Shown here in pieces: positions 22,861 through 32,133 of a stretch of DNA of 64,000 nt. Both the position numbers and the translations under genes were made by a program. Positions within the stretch are counted from its first letter, which is position 1. Each line of letters starts with the position of its first letter. Below the pieces are notes generated by a model. It was not told the origin of the DNA, did not search any database, and saw nothing but the letters and a program-made list of their open reading frames with translations. Source of the DNA: Nostoc sp. JL33 (GTDB taxonomy: Bacteria; Cyanobacteriota; Cyanobacteriia; Cyanobacteriales; Nostocaceae); NCBI RefSeq assembly GCF_017114985.1, contig NZ_JABXKP010000054.1, positions 1-64,000 of the forward strand, in the 5' to 3' direction.

Positions 22861-25800
22861 TTATGCCCTCAATAAAAGTGCAGCTAAATAAACTTTGATA
22901 CTGGTAGATTTAATCCCTTCATTTAGAATCAGATTTAATCTGTCTGTATCTTGTACTAATTGAATAACGAAATCCTCATTATCTAAACCTGCCTTATTAC
23001 CATCGGTATACTCTTTTAAGAGTTTTTGTACAAACTTATTTTCTCGCTGAGAATTGAGCTTTTTGAGTGTACTTCTGACTGCTCCACGGTCTAAACCCTC
23101 TGGCAAGCTATCAAACATACTTAGCCGACGCTGAATTTGGGTAATGCGCTCAGATGTGACACTGATATTTTCTAAAGTTTCTGGTTGTTCTAGCTCTGCA
23201 CTGCGTTGTTGCTTTAATTTCACCAGTTCGTTGTAAATTGATTGAGCGCATGATAGTAAATACTTTGTAGAAAATATATTGCTGGCTACTGGAGTTTTGA
23301 TAGCAGTAGCGATCGCTAAACCATAACCATCTTTTTCTCCTGTTCGGTCATTCCAGAATAGGGTTTGCTGTTTGTCTGTAATTGGTTCGCCATTGGGGCC
23401 AAAATATTGCACTGTTAACGCTAGTAACCCAGTTGGTTCATCTAGTTCATTTGTACGCCCTACAGCAATGGGGTTAGCTTGATAGTCTTCACCTAATTTT
23501 TTTAGCAGTTCACTCAATTCTTCACTGTGTAAAATTTCATTCTGGGTATAAATGTCACGGTTGGTTTCCTGTTTTTTATAGGCATCTTCTTGTAAATTGC
23601 CCTGTTCCATTTTTCTGGCTTTGACTAAGCTTTGAAGAAAGTCAATATATCCTGGTAAAATCTCATCATCAAATAGGGTATCACCATAGATAGAAGCCCC
23701 TAATGTGTTGACACTGGAAATGGTAGGGATGTTGGGGTTAGGCTCAATACTAGCGATGTCTCCATCCTTTTGGGCTAAGTCTCCTACCAATTTTTTATGC
23801 AGATTTGATAGGCGAGAGGCTTGGCGTAAAAGTTGGCTTTCACTATTGGCATAATAAACATAAATGTTCTCAGCTTTATGTTGTTTTGGTCGGTCAATCC
23901 GTCCAATGCGCTGCTCTAAAATCATGGGATTCCAAGGCAGATCAATATTAATCAAGTAATCAGCATCTTGTAGATTTTGACCCACTGATAGAGTTTCTGA
24001 ACCAATTAATACTGCAATTTCTTCTTCTGGTTTGGGGCGTTCTGTGAGATTTTTACAAGTAGCATCTGGGGCAAACAGTCTAAATATTTCTTGGCGATTT
24101 AAAGTAACTGGACTACGTTTGTGTTGGAGTGCGTGACCTGGACTTACTTTTTGAGCTTGGTCTGAATTGTTGGGGTAATACAGTTTTGTAGAACCAATCA
24201 GCATCCCAATACCTTTAGATGCGATCGCACTGTCACGAGCCATATAACGGTAGTAATCAATTACGGTGTCACTGAACGTAGAAATTAGCAGTACCTTATG
24301 ACCTTGACTTACCAGTTCTCTTACTTTTTGGGTAACTTGCTTGCGTTTGTGGTCAACAAGAAATTCATCTACTAATAGGTTTTGAATCTGTTCTAGCTGA
24401 TGTAAGTCGCCTTCACAATCAGTTAGCATTCGGTTATAAACTGATTGAGCGGTGATTGGGTCTTTTTGCAAAGCATCAGTAACTTTCTTAATAGAACTAA
24501 GCAGCTGGTGACGCTTTTGCTTTTCTTGTTCCGGCTCAGTTTCTTCGTTTTCATCTTCCTCCTCTTCATCTTCACCCCAACTTTCACGGTCGAAGTCATC
24601 TTGTTTATCTTTCTTATCTGATTCAAAATTGTAGTGAATCAGCAAAAATTCTTTCAGCCCATCAGCATCTGGAGAAACCGATTCTAGACGTTGCTGCATT
24701 TGCCTAATACGATTACCAAAGTTTTTAATAGTCCGATTGAGGGCATACATACTGGATTCAGCCCGTTGCAAGAAAAATCGGCGTTGGTTAGCTAGTAAGC
24801 TTCGCTGTTCAACATTACCTGTTAAATAGCGAATAGGGTCAGCAAAGGGAATGAAAAGACTGGTTTCAAATTGGGTGAAAATCTGCTCAAGTGCCTGCTC
24901 GGTACTAAGTTCAAAATGCACAGGTAGCCATTCTGCTACCCGCTTGGCATACAAGTTTAAATCTGGGGTGGCTTCTCGCAACATTTGTCTAGTGCGCTGA
25001 AGAAACAGTTCCCGGTAGGTGCGGCGAAACAGTTCAGTGTTATCTGTAAAATTTTCAACCCCAATTTCCCGGTTTTGAAACCATTGGGCAACTTCTGCGG
25101 GAAACTTTAAATCATTGAATCCTTCAGGACGACTGATAAAGGGTGAGAGAATGTTATAAATATCTTCCCGGCGATTGTTCCAAGGTGTAGCGGTCAACAG
25201 TAGAAAGTAACGTTGCCAAGCAGACTTGCGATCGCTTTCTTGAATTGCTGCACAGGTTTTGTGAATACGGTTTTTATAATTGCGGATTCCTTCATGAGCT
25301 TCATCGATAATAACTAAGTCGGGGCCACGATAACGATTGAAGTCCGCCAGGAAATTACTACCTTTGCGGCTCATCAGGTTTTTATTGTAAAGCTCGTAAT
25401 CGTTAGATTTAAAGCCCAATTCTGCCATTTCTCGCTCCCAGTTGGGGTAGAGTTTCTTAGCAGCGATGATCGCAATCTTAGCTTGACCGTTCTGCTGGCG
25501 ATACAACCAGGAGACAGTAGCCGCTAGCCGAGTTTTTCCCAAACCTACAGCATCAGCACAGACGGCAACACCAAAATCTTGCATGACTCTTAGGCAATGT
25601 TGCGCTCCAGACTTTTGATGCTCAAACAAGATGTCTTGATTTAACAGCTCATCCAATAAATCACTACGTTCAACCCGGAACTGACGGGGGCGCTGCTGTG
25701 CCAACCAGTAGAGAAAATCGTTAGGTGTGCCGTGATTGCCAGCTAAAATTATTTCGACAGCTTGTTTAAACCCTTCAATCTCACTGAAATCTGGTATTTC

Positions 25801-27114
25801 TAGGGATTGGCTGACTGCTGGGGGATTTTCGGGTAAGTTGTGATAAGTGCCTTCGGTGGTTGTAACTTTGAATTCGGTTAACTTTGTCGGCGGATGTTCT
25901 GGGTCTACCTCAACTTGACCAATAATCCGTTCAGAATCTTGGCTATCAATGGTGATTTTAACCAATTCATCATCTACAACCTCAATGCTTTCTATTTTGT
26001 CTAAATTTTGACCTGTGATTTCAACTTGGGTGGTTTCTCCAGGGGCAAACTCATCAGGATTGATAGATTCAATAACTGGTTCTTTTAATTGGGCACGGCG
26101 ATCGCGTTCCGTCAACACCTGCTGTAAAAACTCTTGGGTTAAGTCAAAGGTGATGTCATCTCGCTGCCACTCAGCATCAAATTGACCAATACTTTCAAAT
26201 ATGGCTTCTGCATCTAAACGAGAATCCCAAGAATAAAGAAAAGTTACACTCTCAGCATTTTTAGAATGTGCTGCACGGGTGAAATTATCTGAGCCTTCAT
26301 GCAGAATGTGGTTTTCTAACTGGTCGCTCAGTATGCCAGTTTTTTTGTGATATATAGCTCGTCCTGATTCCATTTTGACGAGTTTAATTTGCAAAAAATT
26401 GAGGCGAACTAACTCTGCCAAAATTTCTGTCCCACTAAAGGCACTATCTTCTAAACCCTTAAGGAATTCAGTTAGGGTAAGATGAGCAAATTGGGCGCGG
26501 TAGTTAGGGTCTTGTAATTTCTCCAGTTCTTGGACATCAGCCTGCTTGGTGAATCCCTGCCAGTCCATCAATAGGCGAATTTGACCTTCAGTTTGCAGAA
26601 TTGAAGCGAGAGGTTCTTCATATAGTTTCAGCACACCACTATCAAAGTAAGCTGTAGAACGGCGATAAATTTGGGTGCGTTCTAGGGCAGAGCCGATGAA
26701 GACATTGTACTTATCTAGCTGTTCAGGCAAATTGAATCTACGAAGACGACCTTTAATTTCTAAAAAGCTGCCTGCAAGTAAAGCTTTTTCTTTGGTTACA
26801 CTTTCTTTATGAAGGAATTTTTCAATAACATTTAAATTACTAATTCGCAGTAGAGAGGTACTAGGTACATTTCCATCTTTGATGGGTGTATATTCAAAAA
26901 CCTTAGCGCTTTTTGGGTCAATTCGTAGTATTTTATAAGTCGCTTGTTTACCACCAATACCTAAGAACTTCACAACTGTTTTTAACAACCTGTCAGCATC
27001 GCGGTGCTTGAAGACAAGCCAGTATTGATTGTCAACGCCTTTGATGGGATTACCTTGGAGTAGGTAATAGGGGCGTTGTTTGCGAATTAGGTCTTGGATA
27101 AAGTTTTCAAGCAT
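22861..27114 (-). CDS. PLD-nuclease / SNF2-type helicase fusion, restriction-like effector
   Basis: 1417 residues, start ATG 27114, 11 bp after the methyltransferase stop. In order: an N-terminal region; a helicase-associated PLD nuclease motif (IYHKKTGILSD then EGSDNFTRAA, near 255-290); an IPT/TIG-like beta segment (INPDEFAPGETTQVEITGQN, about 345-365 onward); a SNF2-type motor with DAVGLGKTRLA near 522, VIIDEAHEG near 606 and LLTATPWNN. A very acidic insert lies near 855. Helicase C (IGSETLSVGQNLQDADYLIN, ILEQRIGRIDRPKQ) is near 1055-1085. With the methyltransferase it forms a two-component modification/translocation-nuclease system, reminiscent of parts of DISARM and type I systems but not a clear match. 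Confidence 0.88.
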   Translation of the reverse strand: MLENFIQDLIRKQRPYYLLQGNPIKGVDNQYWLVFKHRDADRLLKTVVKFLGIGGKQATYKILRIDPKSAKVFEYTPIKDGNVPSTSLLRISNLNVIEKFLHKESVTKEKALLAGSFLEIKGRLRRFNLPEQLDKYNVFIGSALERTQIYRRSTAYFDSGVLKLYEEPLASILQTEGQIRLLMDWQGFTKQADVQELEKLQDPNYRAQFAHLTLTEFLKGLEDSAFSGTEILAELVRLNFLQIKLVKMESGRAIYHKKTGILSDQLENHILHEGSDNFTRAAHSKNAESVTFLYSWDSRLDAEAIFESIGQFDAEWQRDDITFDLTQEFLQQVLTERDRRAQLKEPVIESINPDEFAPGETTQVEITGQNLDKIESIEVVDDELVKITIDSQDSERIIGQVEVDPEHPPTKLTEFKVTTTEGTYHNLPENPPAVSQSLEIPDFSEIEGFKQAVEIILAGNHGTPNDFLYWLAQQRPRQFRVERSDLLDELLNQDILFEHQKSGAQHCLRVMQDFGVAVCADAVGLGKTRLAATVSWLYRQQNGQAKIAIIAAKKLYPNWEREMAELGFKSNDYELYNKNLMSRKGSNFLADFNRYRGPDLVIIDEAHEGIRNYKNRIHKTCAAIQESDRKSAWQRYFLLLTATPWNNRREDIYNILSPFISRPEGFNDLKFPAEVAQWFQNREIGVENFTDNTELFRRTYRELFLQRTRQMLREATPDLNLYAKRVAEWLPVHFELSTEQALEQIFTQFETSLFIPFADPIRYLTGNVEQRSLLANQRRFFLQRAESSMYALNRTIKNFGNRIRQMQQRLESVSPDADGLKEFLLIHYNFESDKKDKQDDFDRESWGEDEEEEDENEETEPEQEKQKRHQLLSSIKKVTDALQKDPITAQSVYNRMLTDCEGDLHQLEQIQNLLVDEFLVDHKRKQVTQKVRELVSQGHKVLLISTFSDTVIDYYRYMARDSAIASKGIGMLIGSTKLYYPNNSDQAQKVSPGHALQHKRSPVTLNRQEIFRLFAPDATCKNLTERPKPEEEIAVLIGSETLSVGQNLQDADYLINIDLPWNPMILEQRIGRIDRPKQHKAENIYVYYANSESQLLRQASRLSNLHKKLVGDLAQKDGDIASIEPNPNIPTISSVNTLGASIYGDTLFDDEILPGYIDFLQSLVKARKMEQGNLQEDAYKKQETNRDIYTQNEILHSEELSELLKKLGEDYQANPIAVGRTNELDEPTGLLALTVQYFGPNGEPITDKQQTLFWNDRTGEKDGYGLAIATAIKTPVASNIFSTKYLLSCAQSIYNELVKLKQQRSAELEQPETLENISVTSERITQIQRRLSMFDSLPEGLDRGAVRSTLKKLNSQRENKFVQKLLKEYTDGNKAGLDNEDFVIQLVQDTDRLNLILNEGIKSTSIKVYLAALLLRA

Positions 27115-27124
27115 GGTTAATAAC

Positions 27125-30100
27125 TCACTGAATAGGCCAAGCTGGAATTACTGCGTCAATCTTTGCCATTAGTTCAATGGTTTCTTTGAGGGCTACAACA
27201 ATACGCTGATAATGTTGGATATCGTCAGAAGTGAGAATGCGTCCTTTACGGTCTTTGAGCCATTTTTGGCAGACTTGATAACCACCTACGTAAAATTCCC
27301 AAATTTCTTTTGGTACGCCAGTAAATTTGTCTCCTTTTTTGTTGATGATGACAGTGCCTTCGTTATATTTTGGGTGTCCTGCATCAACTATTTGATTGCC
27401 ACCATTTTCTTGAAACTGTGTGATTAGGTTGTTTAATTTAGGTGATTTCATTAAGTGGAGTGCTACTAATTCTTCACCATATTCTGATAGTTGAGAGAAG
27501 AGTTGATTATTACTGGTGAGAGGAACACGGGGGAAGTCGATTTTGAGGAATTCGGCGTAACGGGTGCGGTAGGTGGGAGAGTGGAAGATGGCGTAGATGT
27601 AGTAGAAGATGGTTTCTGGTGTGGGGGTGTAGCCGAGTTTTGCGGTGATGTCTTTGAGGAATTCGGGTGAAAGATTGGAACGGACTGATTGCTGTAGTTC
27701 TTTAGGGTTGCTTGAGTCAGGGTAGATATATAAAGGAGCAAGCTGCATAGCTCCTTTATTACTGTAAAAAGCTCGATTATCTGCTGTTTGGGAAGTTACT
27801 AAGAAATGATTATAGTTACCTTGTATAGCAACCTGACGCATAAACATTAAACCTAAGTTATGTTCCACAAGCAGGTTTTGCATAACTTCGTTTTTTGGTC
27901 TATCTACTACATCCGGATGATGGTAGTAATGTCTGAGGTCAAAGGGTCTGTATAAACATTTAATCAAATATTGTCTCCAGTTAGAATTTGTAGCTAAAGA
28001 TTTCCGCTTTTTATTTAATTTCCAATCTGATGCATCAGAAAGGTCATAAGCTGTTGCAATTTCTGTATCTGAAATATCTAAATTTCTAAAATCTTCTATA
28101 CGCTTTTGCAGTGATGAGAGTTCAAAATCGAATACAAAATGGTCACGATGGGTTTTTACTCCTGTAGAGTTAAGTGCCATAATATCTGTAATTTTATAAT
28201 CCCGTTCATATTCTGGTAGCAATGCAGTATCTTGTGGGGAAAAGAGAGAAAAGGGTATTTGCGGCTGTACAGAAATCCATTTAGTACTTATCACATCATT
28301 TTTCTTTAACCATTCATACTTTGCTTCTCTAACACCCCATATATTGGCATGACAAATATTACTTGGCTTTTTATTATCAATTTGAGCAAAAATACCAATT
28401 GCTACACCCTGCTGAATATCAAAAACATTTTCATCTTTTGAACCATCAAGTGCTTTTTCTTTTTTCTTAGAGTTACCATGTACATCAAGAGTGTAAATAT
28501 TATTAAAACTTTGCATCAGACTTTGACGCATACCCCGAAAAGTCGGATTATCTAGATACCCATGATTTGTAATAAAACTAAGAATTCCATACCCTGTCTG
28601 CTCAATCCGCCACTGAGCAAAGCGGATAAATTTAACGTAATCATCTAGTAAAAGTTTTGGGTTTTGTTCTTTAATTTCATCATTGGGGTAGTAACTATCT
28701 CGAACTAGGTTAGTAGCCCATTCACTCTTATTTGCAGAGTTTACAGAATAAGGTGGGTTTCCTAAAACCACCATAATAGGTTGATTTTGTTTAACTTTTA
28801 ATGCTGCTTCACCTTCTGCTGCAATAAATTCCTCAAAAGGAATTTCTGGTTTATCAGGTGCAGCTTGTTCTAGAGCATTTGTGAGATAAACATTTAACCT
28901 CTTACTCGTATCAAACTTATACCCCGTTTCTTGCAAAAATAACCCCAACTTCAGATGCGCGATCGCATAAGGAGCCATTAACAACTCAAACCCGAATATT
29001 CTTGGTAATAACCGCTCTTTGACATAACCAGACCAAGATTTATCTTCTAATCCTTCTGTTAGTGCTTCTGGAGACTCTTGAAAACGTTGATAAATAAGTT
29101 GACAAATCCATAATAAAAACGTCCCTGTACCACAAGCAGGGTCAAGAATCATTACCTCTGGATCTGCCAAACCCAAGGGTTTATTAAACTTTTCCTTCAC
29201 TAAAATATCTACAGAACGCACCATGTAAGAAACTACAGGTTCTGGCGTATAATAAACACCCCGGCGTTCTCGCATCTGTGACTTGTAGGCTGTCAAAAAA
29301 TCCTCATAGAACCGGATAACAATATCTTCCCGGTTCATCTTCAGTTGAAAATCCGAGAGAATCGCATCCATCTTGGCAGCGCGGAGGATGCCAAAGATAT
29401 CTGCGATCGCACCAATTAACTCATCACCCAATTCTTCTGGTTGACGCTCTGACACATCCTGAAACAGCTTACGAAGAAACGGGTTGGTTTCTGGTAATTG
29501 TTGCCATGCAGATTCACGGTCAAAATGCGTTTCCTTCTCACGTCCCTCCCGCTTATCTTTTACATGGCTGAATACCTTTGCTGTAAACAGTGCATAAGCA
29601 ATGGTTTGGGCGTAGATATCTGCAAAACTGTAATCCTTCTCATTCTCTGAAGTCAATTGCAGTGTGGGTAATAGTTCCCGTTGAAAACTCTTTAGCAGGT
29701 GGTGTAAATACCCATCAGCTTTTTCTTTCTCATAGACTTGGGGAATGACCTGCTCAATTCGACGGGCAGCTTCAGCCAACAACTGCGCCAGTTCTTTCGC
29801 CGTCTTAATCGGTTCATAGAAAACCCACTCCACCAAGGGAACCGAACTTAGTCCCTTAGCAGCAATCGGCAGTTCCCCTTGTTTTAAACGGTTTAACCGT
29901 GCTATTAGTTGCGGTTCATTCCAATCAAAAGTCTGGATTTGCCGTTGGCGTAGTCCACCTTCACTTGGCAGCACTAACGGCACTCGACCTAAAGCTTCTT
30001 TAGTTGGCAACAGCAAATACATCACTGGTTGCTGTTCAGCAACTCGATTTGTGTAATGCCCGTAAATTTCTTGTTGTTGCTCTTTTGAAGTCAAAAATCT

Positions 30101-30328
30101 TTTGATTTCTTGGTCTGTTGCTCCTGATAGTTCCTCGTAAAAGCCAACAGCAACTGGGCAAGTTTCCTCAGCTTCCTCCTCATCGACACCAGGACGCAAA
30201 TACCAGAACCGAGAACCTTGAGGGTCACGCTCTTTCACTGGATATTCCAACAGCTGCCGTAGCGCTTCAACGCGATTTATATCTGTGCCACTTATCACAT
30301 CCTGCAACTGTTCTTTAGTGAAAACCAT
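27125..30328 (-). CDS. Adenine-specific DNA methyltransferase (type ISP-like N6-MTase)
   Basis: 1067 residues, start ATG 30328. SAM motif I, LDPACGTGTFLLWICQ, lies near residue 395, preceded by RGVYYTPEPVVSYMVRSV, and motif IV VVLGNPPYSVNSANKS near 525; together these identify an N6-adenine MTase. The long C-terminal region (LYRPFDLRHYYHHPDVVDRP, ...YYIYAIFHSPTYRTRYAEFL, VPKEIWEFYVGGYQVCQKWL) matches the target-recognition part of type ISP and related restriction-modification enzymes. No helicase is fused here; it is supplied by the next gene. It would mark self DNA while the PLD-SNF2 protein acts on unmodified DNA. The upstream XRE gene is the likely control element. Confidence 0.9.
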   Translation of the reverse strand: MVFTKEQLQDVISGTDINRVEALRQLLEYPVKERDPQGSRFWYLRPGVDEEEAEETCPVAVGFYEELSGATDQEIKRFLTSKEQQQEIYGHYTNRVAEQQPVMYLLLPTKEALGRVPLVLPSEGGLRQRQIQTFDWNEPQLIARLNRLKQGELPIAAKGLSSVPLVEWVFYEPIKTAKELAQLLAEAARRIEQVIPQVYEKEKADGYLHHLLKSFQRELLPTLQLTSENEKDYSFADIYAQTIAYALFTAKVFSHVKDKREGREKETHFDRESAWQQLPETNPFLRKLFQDVSERQPEELGDELIGAIADIFGILRAAKMDAILSDFQLKMNREDIVIRFYEDFLTAYKSQMRERRGVYYTPEPVVSYMVRSVDILVKEKFNKPLGLADPEVMILDPACGTGTFLLWICQLIYQRFQESPEALTEGLEDKSWSGYVKERLLPRIFGFELLMAPYAIAHLKLGLFLQETGYKFDTSKRLNVYLTNALEQAAPDKPEIPFEEFIAAEGEAALKVKQNQPIMVVLGNPPYSVNSANKSEWATNLVRDSYYPNDEIKEQNPKLLLDDYVKFIRFAQWRIEQTGYGILSFITNHGYLDNPTFRGMRQSLMQSFNNIYTLDVHGNSKKKEKALDGSKDENVFDIQQGVAIGIFAQIDNKKPSNICHANIWGVREAKYEWLKKNDVISTKWISVQPQIPFSLFSPQDTALLPEYERDYKITDIMALNSTGVKTHRDHFVFDFELSSLQKRIEDFRNLDISDTEIATAYDLSDASDWKLNKKRKSLATNSNWRQYLIKCLYRPFDLRHYYHHPDVVDRPKNEVMQNLLVEHNLGLMFMRQVAIQGNYNHFLVTSQTADNRAFYSNKGAMQLAPLYIYPDSSNPKELQQSVRSNLSPEFLKDITAKLGYTPTPETIFYYIYAIFHSPTYRTRYAEFLKIDFPRVPLTSNNQLFSQLSEYGEELVALHLMKSPKLNNLITQFQENGGNQIVDAGHPKYNEGTVIINKKGDKFTGVPKEIWEFYVGGYQVCQKWLKDRKGRILTSDDIQHYQRIVVALKETIELMAKIDAVIPAWPIQ

Positions 30329-30464
30329 TCGTGTTCCTCATGAATCTCTAATTGGCACGTCAAATCTGCGATGGTCTACGAGCGACCGTAGGCGATCGCA
30401 CCCAACAGCGTCACCGAACAGCCCCAAAAAGTAGACATCGCTCACACAAAAACTGAGCAAGCAA

Positions 30465-30713
30465 CTAATTCCGCAAATAATTAGCCAACAAATCTTCCCC
30501 CTGACTGCCCATCTCATTAAGCTTCTGCTCAATAAGCTTCATCGCCATCGGCGAGGGTGTTGAGCGTCCATTTTCCCAACGATTAATCGTGGTATAAGTA
30601 ACGCCTAGAGTGGCTGCAAATTGTTCTTGCGTTAGCGCAGCCAAAAGCCGCAGATCACGAATGATCTGCCCCACCTCTGGCTGTTTGATAGCCAAGGCTT
30701 TTTTGATAGTCAT
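30465..30713 (-). CDS. XRE-family regulator of the methyltransferase/helicase operon
   Basis: 82 residues. A single helix-turn-helix, LTQEQFAATLGVTYTTINRW then ENGRSTPSPMA, is flanked by a conserved N-terminus (IKQPEVGQIIRDLRLL) and a C-terminus ending GEDLLANYLRN. It is about 75 percent identical by eye to the regulator at 35566-35814. It lies 136 bp before the methyltransferase on the same strand, as expected for a controller protein of a restriction-type operon. A leader AGAAGTTAAATG-type sequence before the start is shared with its paralogue. Confidence 0.85.
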   Translation of the reverse strand: MTIKKALAIKQPEVGQIIRDLRLLAALTQEQFAATLGVTYTTINRWENGRSTPSPMAMKLIEQKLNEMGSQGEDLLANYLRN

Positions 30714-30962
30714 TTAACTTCTAAACTTGATTCACTGTATCTTTAGTAGCTGGTGCTATATTATCTATTACAAGTTAGTCATTTTAAAGCTGCATACACA
30801 CCGTATATACACTGAAATGTGTTTTTATAGTAAAATTTCTTACTTGAATGAAGGGGAGTTTTTTAAGTAATGTTGAACTTGAATTCTTAGAGGAAAAATT
30901 GGAATGGGCGATCGCCTCAGCTTCTCCCATAACTGAAGGGCGATCGCTCCTACAATGACAGC

Positions 30963-31157
30963 ATGAACCAGTTACAGATCCAATCCCTCTTTGCAATCAA
31001 CGGCTGTATCCTCTTGGTGTTTTACACTCCTGGCAAGTGTTGGCAATTTCGTGTAATTAGCCCGGATGGTTCGGTGTTTGGTTCTGAGAAGATTTTCTAC
31101 ACCCCTCAAGCTGCTAGAGTTGCGGGAGTTAGTTGGGTTAGTGGTGGCGGTGTTTGA
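30963..31157 (+). CDS. Small hypothetical protein
   Basis: 64 residues, ATG 30963. The sequence INGCILLVFYTPGKCWQFRV and VFGSEKIFYTPQAARVAG reads as a compact beta-rich domain with a repeated FYTP motif. I believe similar short proteins occur in Nostoc-type genomes, but no function is known. It lies alone on the plus strand between two minus-strand defence operons, right after a HIP1 repeat cluster. Shortness keeps confidence moderate. Confidence 0.45.
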   Translation: MNQLQIQSLFAINGCILLVFYTPGKCWQFRVISPDGSVFGSEKIFYTPQAARVAGVSWVSGGGV

Positions 31158-31202
31158 GAGGGATTGATGGGGTCAAGGGGCGATCACGCCCTTGATATAT
31201 TT

Positions 31203-31937
31203 TTAAACTCCCTCTTGCCAGCCTTCAATTCCCGCTATTAGAACATTCACCAAAGGATGATCGACGGCTTCTTTAAAAGCTTCTTTACCAGCAAGTTTTA
31301 ATACTCCTAGCACTCTTGCCTTTAAAGTCGGATCATTTTCAATTTGTTTTATTGCTTTCTCTACTACAGCTGCTTTTTCTACTAAACTAGTAGTGGGATA
31401 GCTTTGCTCTAATTGTTTTAAAATCTGCTGAATTTCTGCGGCGGATTTAGCTAAATTTCGTTGAATAGCATAGTTGTGTGTGACATCGCCTGTGTAATCA
31501 CGTCCTGCAACGCCACCACCGATATTAGCACCCTGAAAATCATTATTTTGAATATTCGACATAGATTTATTTACAGCAACATTTTTAATGTTTAAACTGA
31601 GATTTTGAATCATGGCAGGGAAATAATTAGTGGGTTCATGGGGTTTTTTAATTGCAGCTTCTACTTCACACACACCTTGATGTGTGATAGTTATATAAGC
31701 TGAACCACCATACATTGCATACAGACTACCCAATGGCTTAATTAAACTTTGGTTTTCTAAATATTCTAAAATATGTAATAGTTCTTTACTACATACACCA
31801 GTGTTATTACAAATATAATTGGTATCTGCTGCTATATCTTTATCACCTTTAGTCTCAAAATAAATAAGTTTTAAAACTTTAAATCTTTTTGCGTCCTGCT
31901 CAATAACATAGTTATAATCTATTTCTATATCACTCAT
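31203..31937 (-). CDS. wHTH protein with NIGGGVAGRDYTGDV-type linker and conserved C-terminal helical domain
   Basis: 244 residues. The N-terminal ~95 residues look like a winged helix (FKVLKLIYFETKGD ... LLHILEYLENQSLIKPLG ... YITITHQG). The middle has the odd glycine/asparagine string NNDFQGANIGGGVAGRDY, and the C-terminal part (IQQILKQLEQSYPTTSLVEK, LKARVLGVLKLAGKEAFKEA, VDHPLVNVLIAGIEGW) is a module recurring in cyanobacterial signalling and immunity proteins. It lies downstream of the HerA-NurA operon on the same strand, with a ~200 bp gap holding repeats. Function unknown; it may sense or adapt for a defence complex. Confidence 0.6.
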   Translation of the reverse strand: MSDIEIDYNYVIEQDAKRFKVLKLIYFETKGDKDIAADTNYICNNTGVCSKELLHILEYLENQSLIKPLGSLYAMYGGSAYITITHQGVCEVEAAIKKPHEPTNYFPAMIQNLSLNIKNVAVNKSMSNIQNNDFQGANIGGGVAGRDYTGDVTHNYAIQRNLAKSAAEIQQILKQLEQSYPTTSLVEKAAVVEKAIKQIENDPTLKARVLGVLKLAGKEAFKEAVDHPLVNVLIAGIEGWQEGV

Positions 31938-32133
31938 CTCTTTTCAAACCTCTAAGCATTGGGAGAGCGATCGCAATTGAAAAGTTTACGTATGACCTTG
32001 GGCTTGAGCATGAGTAGCTGCTAGACTAATTCAACCAATCAGGTTAATACCCAATCTCTCAGCAATTTTTTCGCTTAGTCTAGTAGTTTGCTAAAAATGA
32101 GAGATGCGATCGCATCATCTGTAAAAACCACAG

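Noticed and set aside
22861-30328. Calling the methylase/helicase pair DISARM
   Set aside because: drmA, drmB and a separate drmC-type PLD gene are absent; the PLD and SNF2 parts are fused in one protein.
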